A stretch of 43,718 nt of DNA from Gammaproteobacteria bacterium (GCA_030833185.1 JAURHQ010000009.1:1-43718), one strand, 5' to 3'; shown: positions 10,371 through 19,899, counted from the stretch's first letter. The notes: generated by a model from the sequence alone, not told the origin. Program-made: numbers and translations.

Positions 10371-12203
10371 ATGTGCGGAATTGTCGGCGCTGTGGCCCAG
10401 CGATTTGTGGCCCCCATCCTGCTCGAAGGGCTGAAACGTCTCGAATACCGGGGCTATGACTCCGCCGGCATGGCGGTGCTGGGGCAGGGCAATGCGATCG
10501 AGCGGCAGCGTGTGCTGGGCAAAGTCGCGGGCCTTGAGGCCGTACTCAACACCAACCCGCTGGACGGCACGCTGGGCATTGCGCACACGCGCTGGGCCAC
10601 GCACGGCGCGCCCAGCACGCACAACGCGCATCCGCACATGGCGCGCGAAACGGTGGCGCTGGTTCACAACGGCATCATCGAAAATCACGGCGAATTGCGC
10701 GAAAAATTGCGCGCTGCGGGCTATGAGTTCAGCTCCGAGACCGACACCGAAGTGGCGGTCAATCAGGTGCATCAGTTTCTGGCGCAAGGTAAGGATCTCC
10801 TGGGCGCCGTGCAGGCCACGGCCGCGATGCTGGAAGGCGCGTTTGCGCTGGGCGTGATGTGCAGCGACGAACCCGGCCGCCTGATCGCCGCGCGCCGCGG
10901 CAGTCCGTTGGTCATCGGTCTGGGGATCGGTGAGAACTTCATTGCCTCCGATGTGTTTGCACTGCTGCCCGTCACCCAGCGCTTCATTTTTCTGGAAGAC
11001 GGCGATACGGCCGACATCCGGCGGCAGCAAATCACCATCTACGATGCCAATCTGCAGGTCGTGCAGCGGCCCGAGTCGGTCTCGCAACTGAGCCCGGACG
11101 CGGTGGAAAAATCCGGCTATCGCCACTTCATGCTGAAGGAAATTTTCACCCAGGCGCTGGCGGTGGCCGAGACCCTTGAAGGCCGCGTTCAGCACGGCCT
11201 GCTGGCGCCCGATCTGCTGGGACCACAGGCCGAGTCCATTCTCCGTCAGACCCGTGAGGTCAACATCGTGGCCTGCGGCACGAGTTACCACGCCGGTCTC
11301 GTGGCCAAGTATTGGCTGGAAGGGCTGGCCGGCATTCCCTGCACGGTGGAGGTCGCGAGCGAGTTCCGCTATCGCAACCCGGTGGTGCGCGATAACACCT
11401 TGTTTGTGACCATTTCCCAGTCCGGCGAAACCGCCGATACCCTGGCCGCGCTGCGCGAAGCGCGGCGCCGCGGCTTCGCCCACGCCTTATCGATTTGTAA
11501 CGTGCCGGAAAGCTCGTTGACCCGCGAATCTGAACTGGTGCTCATGACCCGCGCCGGCCCGGAGATCGGCGTCGCCTCGACCAAAGCCTTCACCACCCAG
11601 CTGGTCGCGCTGATGCTCTTGACCATCGCGCTGGGCCGTCAGCACGGCATGAGCGATGCCACTGAACGCGAGCTGGTCGCCGCGCTTGAATCCCTGCCCG
11701 GCAAAATCAACGCGACGCTCGAACTTAACGACGCCATTGCCAAGCTCGCCGAAGCGTTCGTCAACAAGCATCACGCGCTTTATCTCGGGCGCGGTGCGAT
11801 GTACCCGATCGCCATGGAGGGCGCGCTCAAACTGAAAGAAATCTCCTATATCCACGCCGAGTCGTACCCGGCGGGCGAACTCAAGCACGGCCCCTTGGCG
11901 CTGGTCGATGACGAAATGCCGGTAATCGCCGTCGCGCCGCGCAATGATTTGCTGGAAAAACTGAAGTCGAATCTGGAGGAAGTACGCGCGCGCGGCGGGC
12001 AGCTCTACATTTTTGGCGACAGCCAGATTGCGGTGCCCGAGCATCCTTCAATTCACCTCACCGGCATCCCGGCGGTGCACGACGCCGTCGCGCCAATCGT
12101 CTACACCGTGCCGCTGCAAATGCTGGCGTATCACGTTGCTGTGCTGAAAGGCGCAGACGTCGACCAGCCGCGCAATCTGGCGAAATCGGTGACGGTCGAA
12201 TAG
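10371..12203 (+). CDS. glmS: Glutamine--fructose-6-phosphate aminotransferase (isomerizing)
   Basis: GlmS converts fructose-6-phosphate and glutamine into glucosamine-6-phosphate, the first committed step to UDP-GlcNAc for peptidoglycan, LPS and exopolysaccharide. The 610-residue product begins [10 protein letters not shown], exposing the class II amidotransferase nucleophile Cys2 after Met removal. The glutaminase domain (to about 240) includes RWATHGAPS and HNGIIENH. Two SIS sugar-isomerase domains follow ([10 protein letters not shown] near 350; [22 protein letters not shown] near 490), and the end [13 protein letters not shown] is the conserved tail. It directly precedes the exopolysaccharide locus, but a terminator-like hairpin separates them. 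Confidence 0.98.
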   Translation: MCGIVGAVAQRFVAPILLEGLKRLEYRGYDSAGMAVLGQGNAIERQRVLGKVAGLEAVLNTNPLDGTLGIAHTRWATHGAPSTHNAHPHMARETVALVHNGIIENHGELREKLRAAGYEFSSETDTEVAVNQVHQFLAQGKDLLGAVQATAAMLEGAFALGVMCSDEPGRLIAARRGSPLVIGLGIGENFIASDVFALLPVTQRFIFLEDGDTADIRRQQITIYDANLQVVQRPESVSQLSPDAVEKSGYRHFMLKEIFTQALAVAETLEGRVQHGLLAPDLLGPQAESILRQTREVNIVACGTSYHAGLVAKYWLEGLAGIPCTVEVASEFRYRNPVVRDNTLFVTISQSGETADTLAALREARRRGFAHALSICNVPESSLTRESELVLMTRAGPEIGVASTKAFTTQLVALMLLTIALGRQHGMSDATERELVAALESLPGKINATLELNDAIAKLAEAFVNKHHALYLGRGAMYPIAMEGALKLKEISYIHAESYPAGELKHGPLALVDDEMPVIAVAPRNDLLEKLKSNLEEVRARGGQLYIFGDSQIAVPEHPSIHLTGIPAVHDAVAPIVYTVPLQMLAYHVAVLKGADVDQPRNLAKSVTVE

Positions 12204-12210
12204 GCCGCTT

Positions 12211-12233
12211 GCGGCCGTAAAGGCCGCGCTTTT
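12211..12233 (+). terminator. Probable glmS terminator
   Basis: GCGGCC (12211-12216), GTAAA, GGCCGC (12222-12227) and then GCTTTT form a short GC stem with a four-base T-run, 8 bases after the glmS stop. A second hairpin (GCGCAA 12236-12241 with TTGCGC 12254-12259) follows at once. Together they probably end glmS transcription and isolate the exopolysaccharide operon. Confidence 0.55.
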
Positions 12234-12291
12234 CGGCGCAAGCGTTCGCGCTTTTGCGCTACTCGCGAAAGTAAAACATGACCTCGCTCAT

Positions 12292-12311
12292 ACGGCCCCG
12301 GAAGGGGCCGT
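12292..12311. other. Perfect 8-bp hairpin before the EPS locus
   Basis: ACGGCCCC-GGAA-GGGGCCGT is a perfect stem with a GNRA-type loop and no T-run after it. It sits 63 bases before the sugar-transferase start. It could be a leader structure of the first EPS gene or a relic terminator. I see no sigma-54 or good sigma-70 promoter in 12234-12374. Confidence 0.5.
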
Positions 12312-12374
12312 GTGCATCATGCCGCCCACATTCCACGCAACGCGCCACGCTTCGGCGCGATGAGGGTGAGCCCG

Positions 12375-13769
12375 ATGCTTCGAGTCTTCCGCCATTACCT
12401 GCCCGCAGGCTTGCTGTGGGCGGCGCTTATCGAAGGCCTGTTGTTGCTGCTCGCGCTGCCGGTCAGCGCGCTGTTGTGGTGGATTTTGCTTGCGGGGACC
12501 CAGAACACCGCTGACACCTTGCTCGTCTCCTCAAGCGCAGCCGTCGTCTTTGCGCTGTGCATGCTGGCAGGCTTGACGGCCACCGGCTGCTATCAGCGCG
12601 ACGCGCGCGATCTGCCGCTCGATCTGGTGCTGCGAATTGCTCTCGGGCTCTGCGGCGGCCTGTTGCTGTTCCTGCCGCTGCAGCGCTGGCTACCGCTCGG
12701 CCCGACCTCCGCGGTGGCGCTGGCGCTTGCCTGCGCCCTGTCGCTGATCGGAATCGCCAGCAACCGCTTGCTCTGCGCCAGCGCGAATGAACGGCTGTTC
12801 GCCCGCCGGGTGCTGGTGTTGGGCGCCGGCGAGCGGGCGCATCGGATTGAATCACTCAGGCGCGCCAGCGATCGACGCGGCGTGCAACTGGTGGCGTTTG
12901 TCCGCCACGGTGAGGCGAGCCCGCGGGTCAACGCCGCGCGGCTGGTATTTCCCGGCTCAAGTCTGGTCGCGCTGGCACGCCGTTTTGCGGCCAGCGAAAT
13001 CGTTGTGGCCTTGGATGACCGACGGCATGACTTTCCGGAGCAGGAACTGCTCGAGTGCAAGATGCAGGGCATCCGCGTTACCGAAGACATCGCGTTTCTC
13101 GAGCGTCAGCGCGGTCGCGTATTGCTGGAAGGGCTCGGCGCGGGCGATTTGATTTTTGCCGACGGCTATACCCAGGCCGTGCGCGGCGGACCCGTGAAGC
13201 GTGCGCTGGATGTGCTGGTCGCCGGCACCTTGTTGCTGGTGACCTTGCCGCTGATGTTGCTGGTATCGCTCGCGATCATGATCGAGAGCGGCGCGCCGGT
13301 CATTTATGTGCAGGAACGGGTAGGGCGTGGCGGGCGGGTGTTTCGTCTCTACAAGTTTCGCAGCATGCGTCAGGACGCCGAGGCCAACGGGCAGGCCGTA
13401 TGGGCACAGCAGGGTGACCGCCGGGTCACGCGGCTGGGACGCTTCCTGCGCAAGAGCCGACTCGATGAACTGCCGCAACTGTTCAACGTGCTCGCCGGCG
13501 ATATGAGCCTCATCGGCCCGCGCCCCGAACGCCCCGCCTTTGTCGCCAGCCTCACGCAAGAAATCCCCTACTACCCGCTGCGACACTGCGTGAAGCCCGG
13601 TATTACCGGCTGGGCGCAGATCTGTTTTCCCTATGGCGCCTCAACCAACGACGCCCGCGAGAAGCTGCAGTACGACCTCTACTACTTAAAGAACTACAGC
13701 CTCCTGCTGGACTTCATGATCCTGTGCCAGACCGCACAGGTGATCCTGTGGGGTAAAGGTGCGCGCTAA
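12375..13769 (+). CDS. XrtA/PEP-CTERM-associated sugar transferase (EpsB/WbaP type)
   Basis: This is a polyprenyl-phosphate hexose-1-phosphate transferase expected to start exopolysaccharide repeat units on undecaprenyl phosphate. The ATG at 12375 is chosen because the family N-terminus ([10 protein letters not shown]) begins there and GAGGGTGAG lies just upstream; earlier in-frame ATGs at 12312 and 12360 are less likely. It has about four N-terminal membrane segments, a nucleotide-binding-like middle domain ([16 protein letters not shown]), one further membrane helix at about 278-300, and a C-terminal bacterial sugar transferase domain with [28 protein letters not shown] and KPGITGWAQ. At 464 residues it matches the exosortase-A-associated subfamily. 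It opens the EPS locus. Confidence 0.92.
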   Translation: MLRVFRHYLPAGLLWAALIEGLLLLLALPVSALLWWILLAGTQNTADTLLVSSSAAVVFALCMLAGLTATGCYQRDARDLPLDLVLRIALGLCGGLLLFLPLQRWLPLGPTSAVALALACALSLIGIASNRLLCASANERLFARRVLVLGAGERAHRIESLRRASDRRGVQLVAFVRHGEASPRVNAARLVFPGSSLVALARRFAASEIVVALDDRRHDFPEQELLECKMQGIRVTEDIAFLERQRGRVLLEGLGAGDLIFADGYTQAVRGGPVKRALDVLVAGTLLLVTLPLMLLVSLAIMIESGAPVIYVQERVGRGGRVFRLYKFRSMRQDAEANGQAVWAQQGDRRVTRLGRFLRKSRLDELPQLFNVLAGDMSLIGPRPERPAFVASLTQEIPYYPLRHCVKPGITGWAQICFPYGASTNDAREKLQYDLYYLKNYSLLLDFMILCQTAQVILWGKGAR

Positions 13770-13809
13770 GCCTGGGGCGGCGCTTGGCGGGCATGCGGTG
13801 GCGCGCTAG

Positions 13810-15906
13810 ATGTCGCTGACCCAGCTTGCCGCCTTGTTTGCCCTCGCGGGTGCGCTGGCTTTCAGCGCGCTCGCGGTGCGTTTGTTCAGCCGCCGCCAGT
13901 CGCCACAGGCCGGTGCCGGGTGGATGCAAGCTGCGGTGCTGATCAGCGCCACATGGTGGACGCTGCATGTGGCCTGCTATTACCAGTGGCTCGCCATCGA
14001 TGCCTTATGGTTATTGCAGACGACAGAAGTCCTGCGCGACTGGGTGTGGGCCCGCGTCGTTTGTGGTCTGGTGCTTGGCGCCGTGGCAGACGTCGATTAT
14101 GCGAGCAGAGTCCGCCGCCTGCGGCGCGGGCTCGACGGCCTCGCCCTCGCGCTCATGCTTCTGTTGCTCACGCAAGGCCTGCCGGGCGTGCCGCCGCTGC
14201 CGCTTGCGCTGGTCCCCACCGGCTTCATGCTGCTCGCGGTGCTCGGCCTGTTGCTGGTCGAGCAGCTCTACCGCAACACCCGCGATGCCACGCGCTGGGC
14301 GATGAAGCAAACCTGCTTCGCGCTGGGCGGACTGTGGGTGTACGACTTCCTGCTGTATGCCGACGGGGCCTTGTTCGGCGCACTGGATCCGGACTTGTGG
14401 ACCGCGCGCGGGCTGGTTAACGCGGTGGCGGTGCCGCTGCTGTGGGTCGGCGCGGGCCGCCGCCCGAGCGCCGCCGCCGGCCCTCAACTCTCGCGTCAGA
14501 TGGCCTTTCATGTGACCGCCCTGTCGGCCGCCGGGCTCTACCTGCTGTTCATGGCGGGCGCCGCCTATTACGCCAAAGCCTTCGGCGGCAGTTGGGGCGG
14601 GGCGCTGCGCGTGGTGCTGGCGTTCATCGCGGTGCTGAGCGTGGCGTCGCTGCTCGCGTCTGCCAGCTGGCGCGCGGCGTTGCGGGCTTGGCTGGCGCGT
14701 CATCTATACGCCCGCCGTCACGACTATCAGGACGCCTGGGCGTCGTTCACCCAGCGCCTTGCCTTGCTGGGTGACCGACCGCTGGCCTTCCGCGAAGGCC
14801 TGCTGCGGGCCTTTGCCGACGTGCTCGACTGCACCGGCGCGGCGCTGTGGCAGCAGACCGCGACGGGTCGCTACGAGCGAAACGCGGCGTGGGTCATGAC
14901 GCCGCCGGCCGCCGCCGTCCTGCCGCAGGACCATCCGTTGATCGCGCAGTTCACCCGCGACGATCGACCACTGGCGATGGCGCCGCTGGCCGCCCGGGCC
15001 ACGCTGGACGAGCACGCGCTGTGGCCCGGCTGGCTGCTTGAACTGCCGCGCGCCTGGGCGCTGGTGCCGCTGGTGCATCAGGGCGAGTTGCTGGCGCTGG
15101 TGGTGCTGGGCGAGCGGCGCAGTCCCACGCCGTTTACCGCTGAAGATCAGGACCTGTTGCGCACCATGGCCCGTCAGGCCGCAGGCTATCTCGCGCTCCT
15201 CCGGGCGACCGATGCGCTGGCCGAAGCGCGCCAGTTCGAGGCTTTCAATCGCCTCTCGGCGTTTCTGGTCCACGACCTCAAGAACGTGCTCGCGCAACTC
15301 GCCCTGGTCGGCCGTAATGCCGAGCGTCACCGGCATAACCCCGCCTTTGTGGATGACGCCCTGCGCACCGTGGCGGACGCAACGACCAGACTCTCGCGGG
15401 TGCTGGCCGCGTTCCGTCAGGCGCCTGGGCAGAGCGCGCATGAGGCCTGCGATCTGGTCACGCTGACCGCCACCGCCGTGCAGCAGGTGCAGTCGCGTGC
15501 GCCGCGTCCGGTGCTCGTCAGCACCGCTGAGCATCTGCCCATTCAGGCCGCGCCCGAGCGGCTGGTCGCGGTCCTCGAACATCTGCTGCAGAACGCCCAG
15601 GACGCGACGCCGCAGGACGGCAGTATCCGGGTGGAGTTGTCGCGCGCCGCCGATCAGGCGCTGCTGCAAATCGCCGACACCGGCTGTGGCATGAGCGAAG
15701 ACTTCGTCCAGCACCAGCTGTTCAAGCCCTTCGCGACCACCAAGGGCAAGGCCGGCATGGGCATGGGCGTTTACGAAAGCCTGCACGTCGTGCGCGCGGT
15801 AGGCGGCCGGCTTTCCGTGGCGAGCACGCCGGGCGCCGGCACCACCTTCCAGATCACGCTGCCGCTGGACCGCAGCGCCGGGCAGCGCACAGGGGCCTAC
15901 GCATGA
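13810..15906 (+). CDS. prsK: XrtA/PEP-CTERM system sensor histidine kinase PrsK
   Basis: PrsK is the membrane sensor kinase paired with PrsR in exosortase-A genomes. The 698-residue protein has about eight predicted membrane helices in residues 1-285, a GAF-like domain at about 310-465, a dimerisation/phosphoacceptor helix with LVHDLKN (His488), and an HATPase domain with N-box HLLQNAQDAT (about 591-600), DTGCGM (623-628) and GKAGMGMG (646-653). The ligand is unknown. The stop overlaps the PrsR start by four bases (ATGA), indicating coupled synthesis. The Shine-Dalgarno is weak. Family assignment rests on the architecture and the immediate neighbour. Confidence 0.93.
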   Translation: MSLTQLAALFALAGALAFSALAVRLFSRRQSPQAGAGWMQAAVLISATWWTLHVACYYQWLAIDALWLLQTTEVLRDWVWARVVCGLVLGAVADVDYASRVRRLRRGLDGLALALMLLLLTQGLPGVPPLPLALVPTGFMLLAVLGLLLVEQLYRNTRDATRWAMKQTCFALGGLWVYDFLLYADGALFGALDPDLWTARGLVNAVAVPLLWVGAGRRPSAAAGPQLSRQMAFHVTALSAAGLYLLFMAGAAYYAKAFGGSWGGALRVVLAFIAVLSVASLLASASWRAALRAWLARHLYARRHDYQDAWASFTQRLALLGDRPLAFREGLLRAFADVLDCTGAALWQQTATGRYERNAAWVMTPPAAAVLPQDHPLIAQFTRDDRPLAMAPLAARATLDEHALWPGWLLELPRAWALVPLVHQGELLALVVLGERRSPTPFTAEDQDLLRTMARQAAGYLALLRATDALAEARQFEAFNRLSAFLVHDLKNVLAQLALVGRNAERHRHNPAFVDDALRTVADATTRLSRVLAAFRQAPGQSAHEACDLVTLTATAVQQVQSRAPRPVLVSTAEHLPIQAAPERLVAVLEHLLQNAQDATPQDGSIRVELSRAADQALLQIADTGCGMSEDFVQHQLFKPFATTKGKAGMGMGVYESLHVVRAVGGRLSVASTPGAGTTFQITLPLDRSAGQRTGAYA

Positions 15907-17243
15907 GCCGGCCACGTTTACTCATCGTCGACGACGACCCTGGCGTGACCACCCAGCTCAAATGGGCACTGTCTGATTACGAACTCAGCTTCGCGAGCAA
16001 TCGCGCAGAAACGCTGGCCGTGGTGCGGCAACAGCCGCCGCCGGTCATTACGCTCGATCTGGGCCTGCCACCCGATCCGGCCAACGCCTCCGAAGGCTTG
16101 CAGACACTGTCGGAAATCCTGCGTCTGGCGCCGACCTGCAAGGTGATTGTGGTCACCGGTAACGACGACCACGAGGTCGCGATGCGGGCAGTGGCGCAGG
16201 GCGCGTATGACTTCTACGAGAAGCCGGTCGACCCCGACGTCTTGCGCCTTATCGTCGAACGCGCGATGCGCCTGTATGCGCTGGAAGAAGACAACCGACG
16301 GCTGGCCGCCGCGGGCAACGGACCCTTCGCCGGACTCATCGCCGGCAGCAACGTGATGCTCGGGGTGTGTCGCTCGATCGAGCGCCTGGCCCCGACCGAT
16401 GCCTCCGTGCTCCTGCTAGGTGAAAGCGGCACGGGCAAGGAAGTGCTGGCGCGTGCCATCCACGCGCTTAGCCCGCGCCACGCGGCGCGCTTCGTGCCGA
16501 TCAACTGCGCGGCGATCCCCGAGGCCCTGCTCGAGAGCGAACTCTTCGGCTACGAGCGCGGCGCTTTCACCGGCGCCAATCGCCAGAGCAAGGGCAAATT
16601 TGAACTCGCTGATGGCGGCACCTTGTTTCTGGACGAAATGGGCGACCTGCCGCTTGCGCTGCAGGCCAAGCTGCTGCGCTTTCTGCAGGAGCGGGTGCTG
16701 GAGCGGGTGGGCGGGCGCGAGGAAATTGCGGTCGATACGCGGGTCATCTGCGCGACGCATAAAAATCTCTCGACCCTGATCGCCGAGCGGCTGTTTCGCG
16801 AGGACCTCTACTACCGCATCAGCGAACTGTCGATTGCGATTCCGCCGCTGCGTGAACGCCCCGGTGACGCGATTCTGATTGCGCGCAGTTTGCTCGGCCG
16901 CTTCCGTCAGCTGCGGGCCACGCCGGTGCGTGATTTCAGCCCGTCGGCGCTGGCGGCAATCGAAGCCCACCCCTGGCCTGGCAACGTCCGCGAACTCGAA
17001 AACCGGGTCAAACGCGCGGTGATCATGGCCGAATCACCGGTCATCGAAGCCGCAGATCTGGAACTTCAAGCGCCAGCCAGCAACGGCTTTCGCACGCTGC
17101 GTGAAGTGCGCGACGAGGCCGAGGCCGGCGCCATCCAGCTCGCGCTGGCCGCCAGCCGCGGGCAGATCGGCAAAGCCGCCGACGTGCTCGGCATCAGTCG
17201 ACCCACGGTTTATCACCTGATCAAGAAATACGGCCTGCACTGA
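15903..17243 (+). CDS. prsR: XrtA/PEP-CTERM system response regulator PrsR (sigma-54 activator)
   Basis: PrsR is an NtrC-class activator. The receiver domain has acidic residues D10-D12, phosphoacceptor Asp52 (ITLDLGLP), Thr85 and Lys107 (YEKP). The AAA+ domain has Walker A GESGTGKE (173-180), the sigma-54 contact loop GAFTGA (220-225) and Walker B GGTLFLDEMGDL. The C-terminal Fis-type helix-turn-helix is GQIGKAADVLGISRPTVYHLIKK. The 446-residue length fits the family. The intact GAFTGA means it should act with RpoN, and a sigma-54 promoter is visible upstream of the PEP-CTERM gene (27234-27249). In other exosortase species PrsK/PrsR are linked to PEP-CTERM gene expression. Confidence 0.95.
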   Translation: MSRPRLLIVDDDPGVTTQLKWALSDYELSFASNRAETLAVVRQQPPPVITLDLGLPPDPANASEGLQTLSEILRLAPTCKVIVVTGNDDHEVAMRAVAQGAYDFYEKPVDPDVLRLIVERAMRLYALEEDNRRLAAAGNGPFAGLIAGSNVMLGVCRSIERLAPTDASVLLLGESGTGKEVLARAIHALSPRHAARFVPINCAAIPEALLESELFGYERGAFTGANRQSKGKFELADGGTLFLDEMGDLPLALQAKLLRFLQERVLERVGGREEIAVDTRVICATHKNLSTLIAERLFREDLYYRISELSIAIPPLRERPGDAILIARSLLGRFRQLRATPVRDFSPSALAAIEAHPWPGNVRELENRVKRAVIMAESPVIEAADLELQAPASNGFRTLREVRDEAEAGAIQLALAASRGQIGKAADVLGISRPTVYHLIKKYGLH

Positions 17244-18016
17244 TGCAGCGGCCGCGCGAGGGCGCACGGATGGTTGAGGGCGTGTGTGATTTTTCCCGCT
17301 TCTTTGAAATTGTCGAGGCGGACACCGAGGCCCTGCGCCACGAGGTGTACCGCATTCGCCATCGGGTGTATGTCGACGAACTGGGTTGGGAAGCGGCCGG
17401 CGGGCAGGAGTCGCAGGAAGAAACCGACATCTACGACCGGCGCGCGATTTTCTGCCTGCTGAAGCATCTGGCGACCGGACGCTTCATTGGCTGTTTGCGG
17501 CTGGTGCTTGCCGATCCGCTGGACCCGAAGGCGGCGTTTCCGTTTGAAGCACTGGCGCCGCTGGCGACGCGCGCGCTGGCCGCTCGCCACGGCGAGTTCT
17601 GGCGGGTTCACGCGGCAGAAATCTCGCGCACCGCGGTCATTGGTGATTTCCGCCGACGCGGGGCCGAGCGCCTGTCGCCGATCAGCGAGTCCAACGGTGA
17701 GCGGCCGGATCCGGGGCAGTCGCTGCACGACGAGCGGCGCGGATTTCCGCATATCGCCGCCGGGCTCTACGTAGGCGCGGCGGCGCTCGGGATGGCGCAT
17801 CAGATGGCGCGCGTTTTCGCCCTGATGGAACCCCGTCTGGCGCGCCGGCTGCGGGTCTACGGCATCCAGTTCGAGCAACTGGGGCCGCCGGTTGAGCACC
17901 ACGGACAGCGCGCGCCCTACGGCCTTGAAGCGAGCAGCTTCGAGCAAGGCCTGTCGAGCGACCTCAGCGACCTGCTGTGGACGATCCGCCAGACCTTGGC
18001 GGCGCGGCGCGGATGA
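17243..18016 (+). CDS. PEP-CTERM/exosortase system-associated acyltransferase
   Basis: The 257-residue protein belongs to the exosortase-associated GNAT-fold acyltransferases distantly related to LuxI autoinducer synthases. The diagnostic segment is EALRHEVYRIRHRVYVDELGWE (from about residue 29), followed by ATGRFIGCLRLV and a RVHAAEISRTAVIGDFRRR core. The acyl donor and acceptor are not established. The ATG at 17243 overlaps the prsR stop (TGATG); an internal ATG at 17270 with better spacing from GAGG is an alternative that loses nine residues. It is the last plus-strand gene before the convergent nucleotidyltransferase, so it may sense or modify lipids under the same control as PrsKR. Confidence 0.88.
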   Translation: MQRPREGARMVEGVCDFSRFFEIVEADTEALRHEVYRIRHRVYVDELGWEAAGGQESQEETDIYDRRAIFCLLKHLATGRFIGCLRLVLADPLDPKAAFPFEALAPLATRALAARHGEFWRVHAAEISRTAVIGDFRRRGAERLSPISESNGERPDPGQSLHDERRGFPHIAAGLYVGAAALGMAHQMARVFALMEPRLARRLRVYGIQFEQLGPPVEHHGQRAPYGLEASSFEQGLSSDLSDLLWTIRQTLAARRG

Positions 18017-18053
18017 CGGCGCGCAGGAGCAGGGCTGTGCGGACGCTCGCCGG

Positions 18054-19172
18054 CTAGCCGCGTCCGGGTTCGCCGATCTCCGTCAATTCGACCTCAGCGC
18101 CTGAGTCCGGGCGCAGCTTGCGCGCGAGCTTGTGGGCGAGATGCGGCAGCAGTCGCGGCAACGGCATTTTGAGGCAGTGACTCCGCAGCCGCAGGACTTG
18201 CGCGGCGAGGCGCGCCACGGGTGACGGCGGCAGCGTTGGCACCAGCACCCGATTAATCAGCGCGGCGGTCAGGGCCACCGGCGGCAGGCGCACATCGGCG
18301 CGCCGCAGGGCGCGTTTGAAAGCAGGCGGGACGCACAGCCCCAGATGCGCTTCGGCCTGACCCAGCGCAAGCCGCAACGGGCGCGCCACCCGTAGGCTCA
18401 GGCAGCGCTCCAGCAAGGACGCCCAGAACGCGGCGCCGTCGGTGTCGTTGAAGTGGCTGACCAGTTCGTAGACGTCCAGCACATCGCGCAGACCGTGCTG
18501 GAACTCACCGCTGCGAAAGCCATGCAGGACGCTGTGTAGCACCAGATCCGGCGGCGCCAGCATGGCGGCCCCGGCGCCGGCGCTTACCCGTCGGGCCAGC
18601 AGCGCATCGCCATCCGGGTGCAAGGGATCGGTCAGCGGCAGGAGGGTGTGATGGACATCAAGCGTGCCCCCACGCAGTTCGTGATGCAGCGGCGGCAACT
18701 CATGCATCCAGGCGCGGTAGTAATGCGCGTCGTAGGGCGTCTGTGGCGGCATCTGCCAGCCGTGCAGTCGCAACTGACACTCCACGACAGACAGCGCCTG
18801 ATGCGGCACCAGCACGTCCACGTCGGCCACCAGCCGGCCCTGCGCGGGCGGCAGCTGGGCCGCGATGTAGGCCGCTCCTTTCAGCAAGGCCCAAGGGATC
18901 TCGAGCGGGTCAAGCGCGCGGTGCAAGCGGTCAATCTCCCATTGCACGCGGCGGGCATGGTCGGCCGCCACGACGTGGTCGGCCCACAGATGGCGGCGCA
19001 CCCGCGCCGGCACGGCGTCGAGCACGCCCAGAGTCTCCAGTTGGCGATGCCAGCGCCCGGAAACGCCGTGCACGCGCCCCAGCGCCAGCAGGTGCTGCCA
19101 GTGGGCGGCCGGCTGGGCGGCGAGCAGGGCAGGGTCCTTGAGTGCGCGCAAAAACAGCGGACGCAGCGACAT
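18054..19172 (-). CDS. Nucleotidyltransferase family protein (HPr-rel-A-linked)
   Basis: The 372-residue minus-strand protein resembles the NTP_transf_5-type nucleotidyltransferases: LLKGAAYIAAQL (about 97-108) followed by DVDVLV (Asp117, Asp119), and a later LDVHHTL that could supply the third acidic residue. Substrate unknown; such proteins often occur beside PqqD-like and HprK-like genes. The open frame extends to 19523, but the start MSLRPLF at 19172 is chosen because AAGGAG lies just upstream and the earlier part overlaps the divergent Tat-protein gene. A possible sigma-54 promoter lies at 19243-19258. It is convergent with the acyltransferase, with only 37 bases between the stops. Confidence 0.82.
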   Translation of the reverse strand: MSLRPLFLRALKDPALLAAQPAAHWQHLLALGRVHGVSGRWHRQLETLGVLDAVPARVRRHLWADHVVAADHARRVQWEIDRLHRALDPLEIPWALLKGAAYIAAQLPPAQGRLVADVDVLVPHQALSVVECQLRLHGWQMPPQTPYDAHYYRAWMHELPPLHHELRGGTLDVHHTLLPLTDPLHPDGDALLARRVSAGAGAAMLAPPDLVLHSVLHGFRSGEFQHGLRDVLDVYELVSHFNDTDGAAFWASLLERCLSLRVARPLRLALGQAEAHLGLCVPPAFKRALRRADVRLPPVALTAALINRVLVPTLPPSPVARLAAQVLRLRSHCLKMPLPRLLPHLAHKLARKLRPDSGAEVELTEIGEPGRG

Positions 19173-19242
19173 ACAAACTCCTTGGCGGTGATCGAACGGG
19201 GGAGGTCGGTCGGCAGCGCTAGCCTTGCCCTGCCGCCCGCGC

Positions 19243-19258
19243 AGCAAACCACCCGCCG
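19243..19258 (-). promoter_or_regulatory. Candidate sigma-54 promoter of the nucleotidyltransferase
   Basis: Read on the minus strand, CGGCGGGTGGTTTGCT has the invariant GG-N10-GC spacing and matches 9 of 12 informative positions of TGGCACG-N4-TTGCW, including a perfect -12 TTGCT. The predicted transcription start is about 59 bases before the ATG, almost as for the PEP-CTERM gene (about 56). AAACCCGCT at 19286-19294 lies 29 bases upstream of the -24 GG. Confidence 0.45.
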
Positions 19259-19323
19259 ACCCTGCGCCGCTTGGCGTGGCGCAAGAAACCCGCTTTTCCC
19301 TTTCCCAGCACCGGAGAGTTTTC

Positions 19324-19899
19324 ATGGATGTAAACGGACCCCCGCCGGCAGGCAGCCGGCGTCGCTTCCTCAAAGGCACGGCCCTGGCGCTACCGGCGGT
19401 GATGACGCTTAACACGGCCCACGCCGGCACGCTGGCCCGGACCAGCCTCAACTGCGGGCAGCCGGTGATGCATGCGCCCTGCGCGCCGCTGCGTTTTGAC
19501 CGGGACGATTTTTTTCGCGACAAGGTCGCCTGCTACGACAAGCTGGTCGCCGTGACCGACAAGCGCGGCCGCGTGCGCGGCTACACGGCGAACGGCGTGC
19601 CGACCTACTTTGAAGGCCTGCGCGGCAGCGACCAGCGGGCCTGCTGGCGCTATGTGGCGAACGGCGAGGAAGTGCCGGCCGCCGAGCAGCCGTACATCAA
19701 CGCGCCCAACAATCTGCGCACGCTGGATCCCGCGCGTAGCCGCAGCGCCAGCGCCTGCCGCGAGGGCTACGCCATCGTCCACTTCAGCGCGCGCGACGGC
19801 AGCGTGCTGGCAGTCGGCGAGCCGCACGCACCGGTCGATGCATTGGTCACCAGCCTCAGCGGCGCCTGTCTCAAGTCGCTGTGGGGCGCGGCGGTCTGA
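19324..19899 (+). CDS. Tat-signal secreted Cys-containing protein, unknown function
   Basis: I do not recognise this 191-residue protein. The N-terminus has a twin-arginine signal (SRRRFLKGTALALPAV, ending near NTAHAG), so it should be exported folded to the periplasm. The mature part contains six Cys (NCG, PCA, ACY, ACW, ACR, ACL), which could form three disulfides or hold a cofactor, and no catalytic motif I can name. The start at 19324 is set by GGAGAG about 6 bases upstream; the longer frame from 19225 lacks support. It is the first gene of the HPr-rel-A-like operon, and the PqqD-like gene begins directly at its stop. It may be the substrate or an accessory protein of that system. Confidence 0.8.
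   Translation: MDVNGPPPAGSRRRFLKGTALALPAVMTLNTAHAGTLARTSLNCGQPVMHAPCAPLRFDRDDFFRDKVACYDKLVAVTDKRGRVRGYTANGVPTYFEGLRGSDQRACWRYVANGEEVPAAEQPYINAPNNLRTLDPARSRSASACREGYAIVHFSARDGSVLAVGEPHAPVDALVTSLSGACLKSLWGAAV

Noticed and set aside
10362-11483. Minus-strand open frame of 373 codons over glmS
   Set aside because: It is a mirror of the glmS codon pattern, with no family resemblance or ribosome-binding site.
18618-19412. Plus-strand open frame opposite the nucleotidyltransferase
   Set aside because: The minus-strand product has LLKGA and DVDVLV motifs and a strong Shine-Dalgarno; the plus-strand frame has neither and crosses into the Tat-protein gene in another frame.
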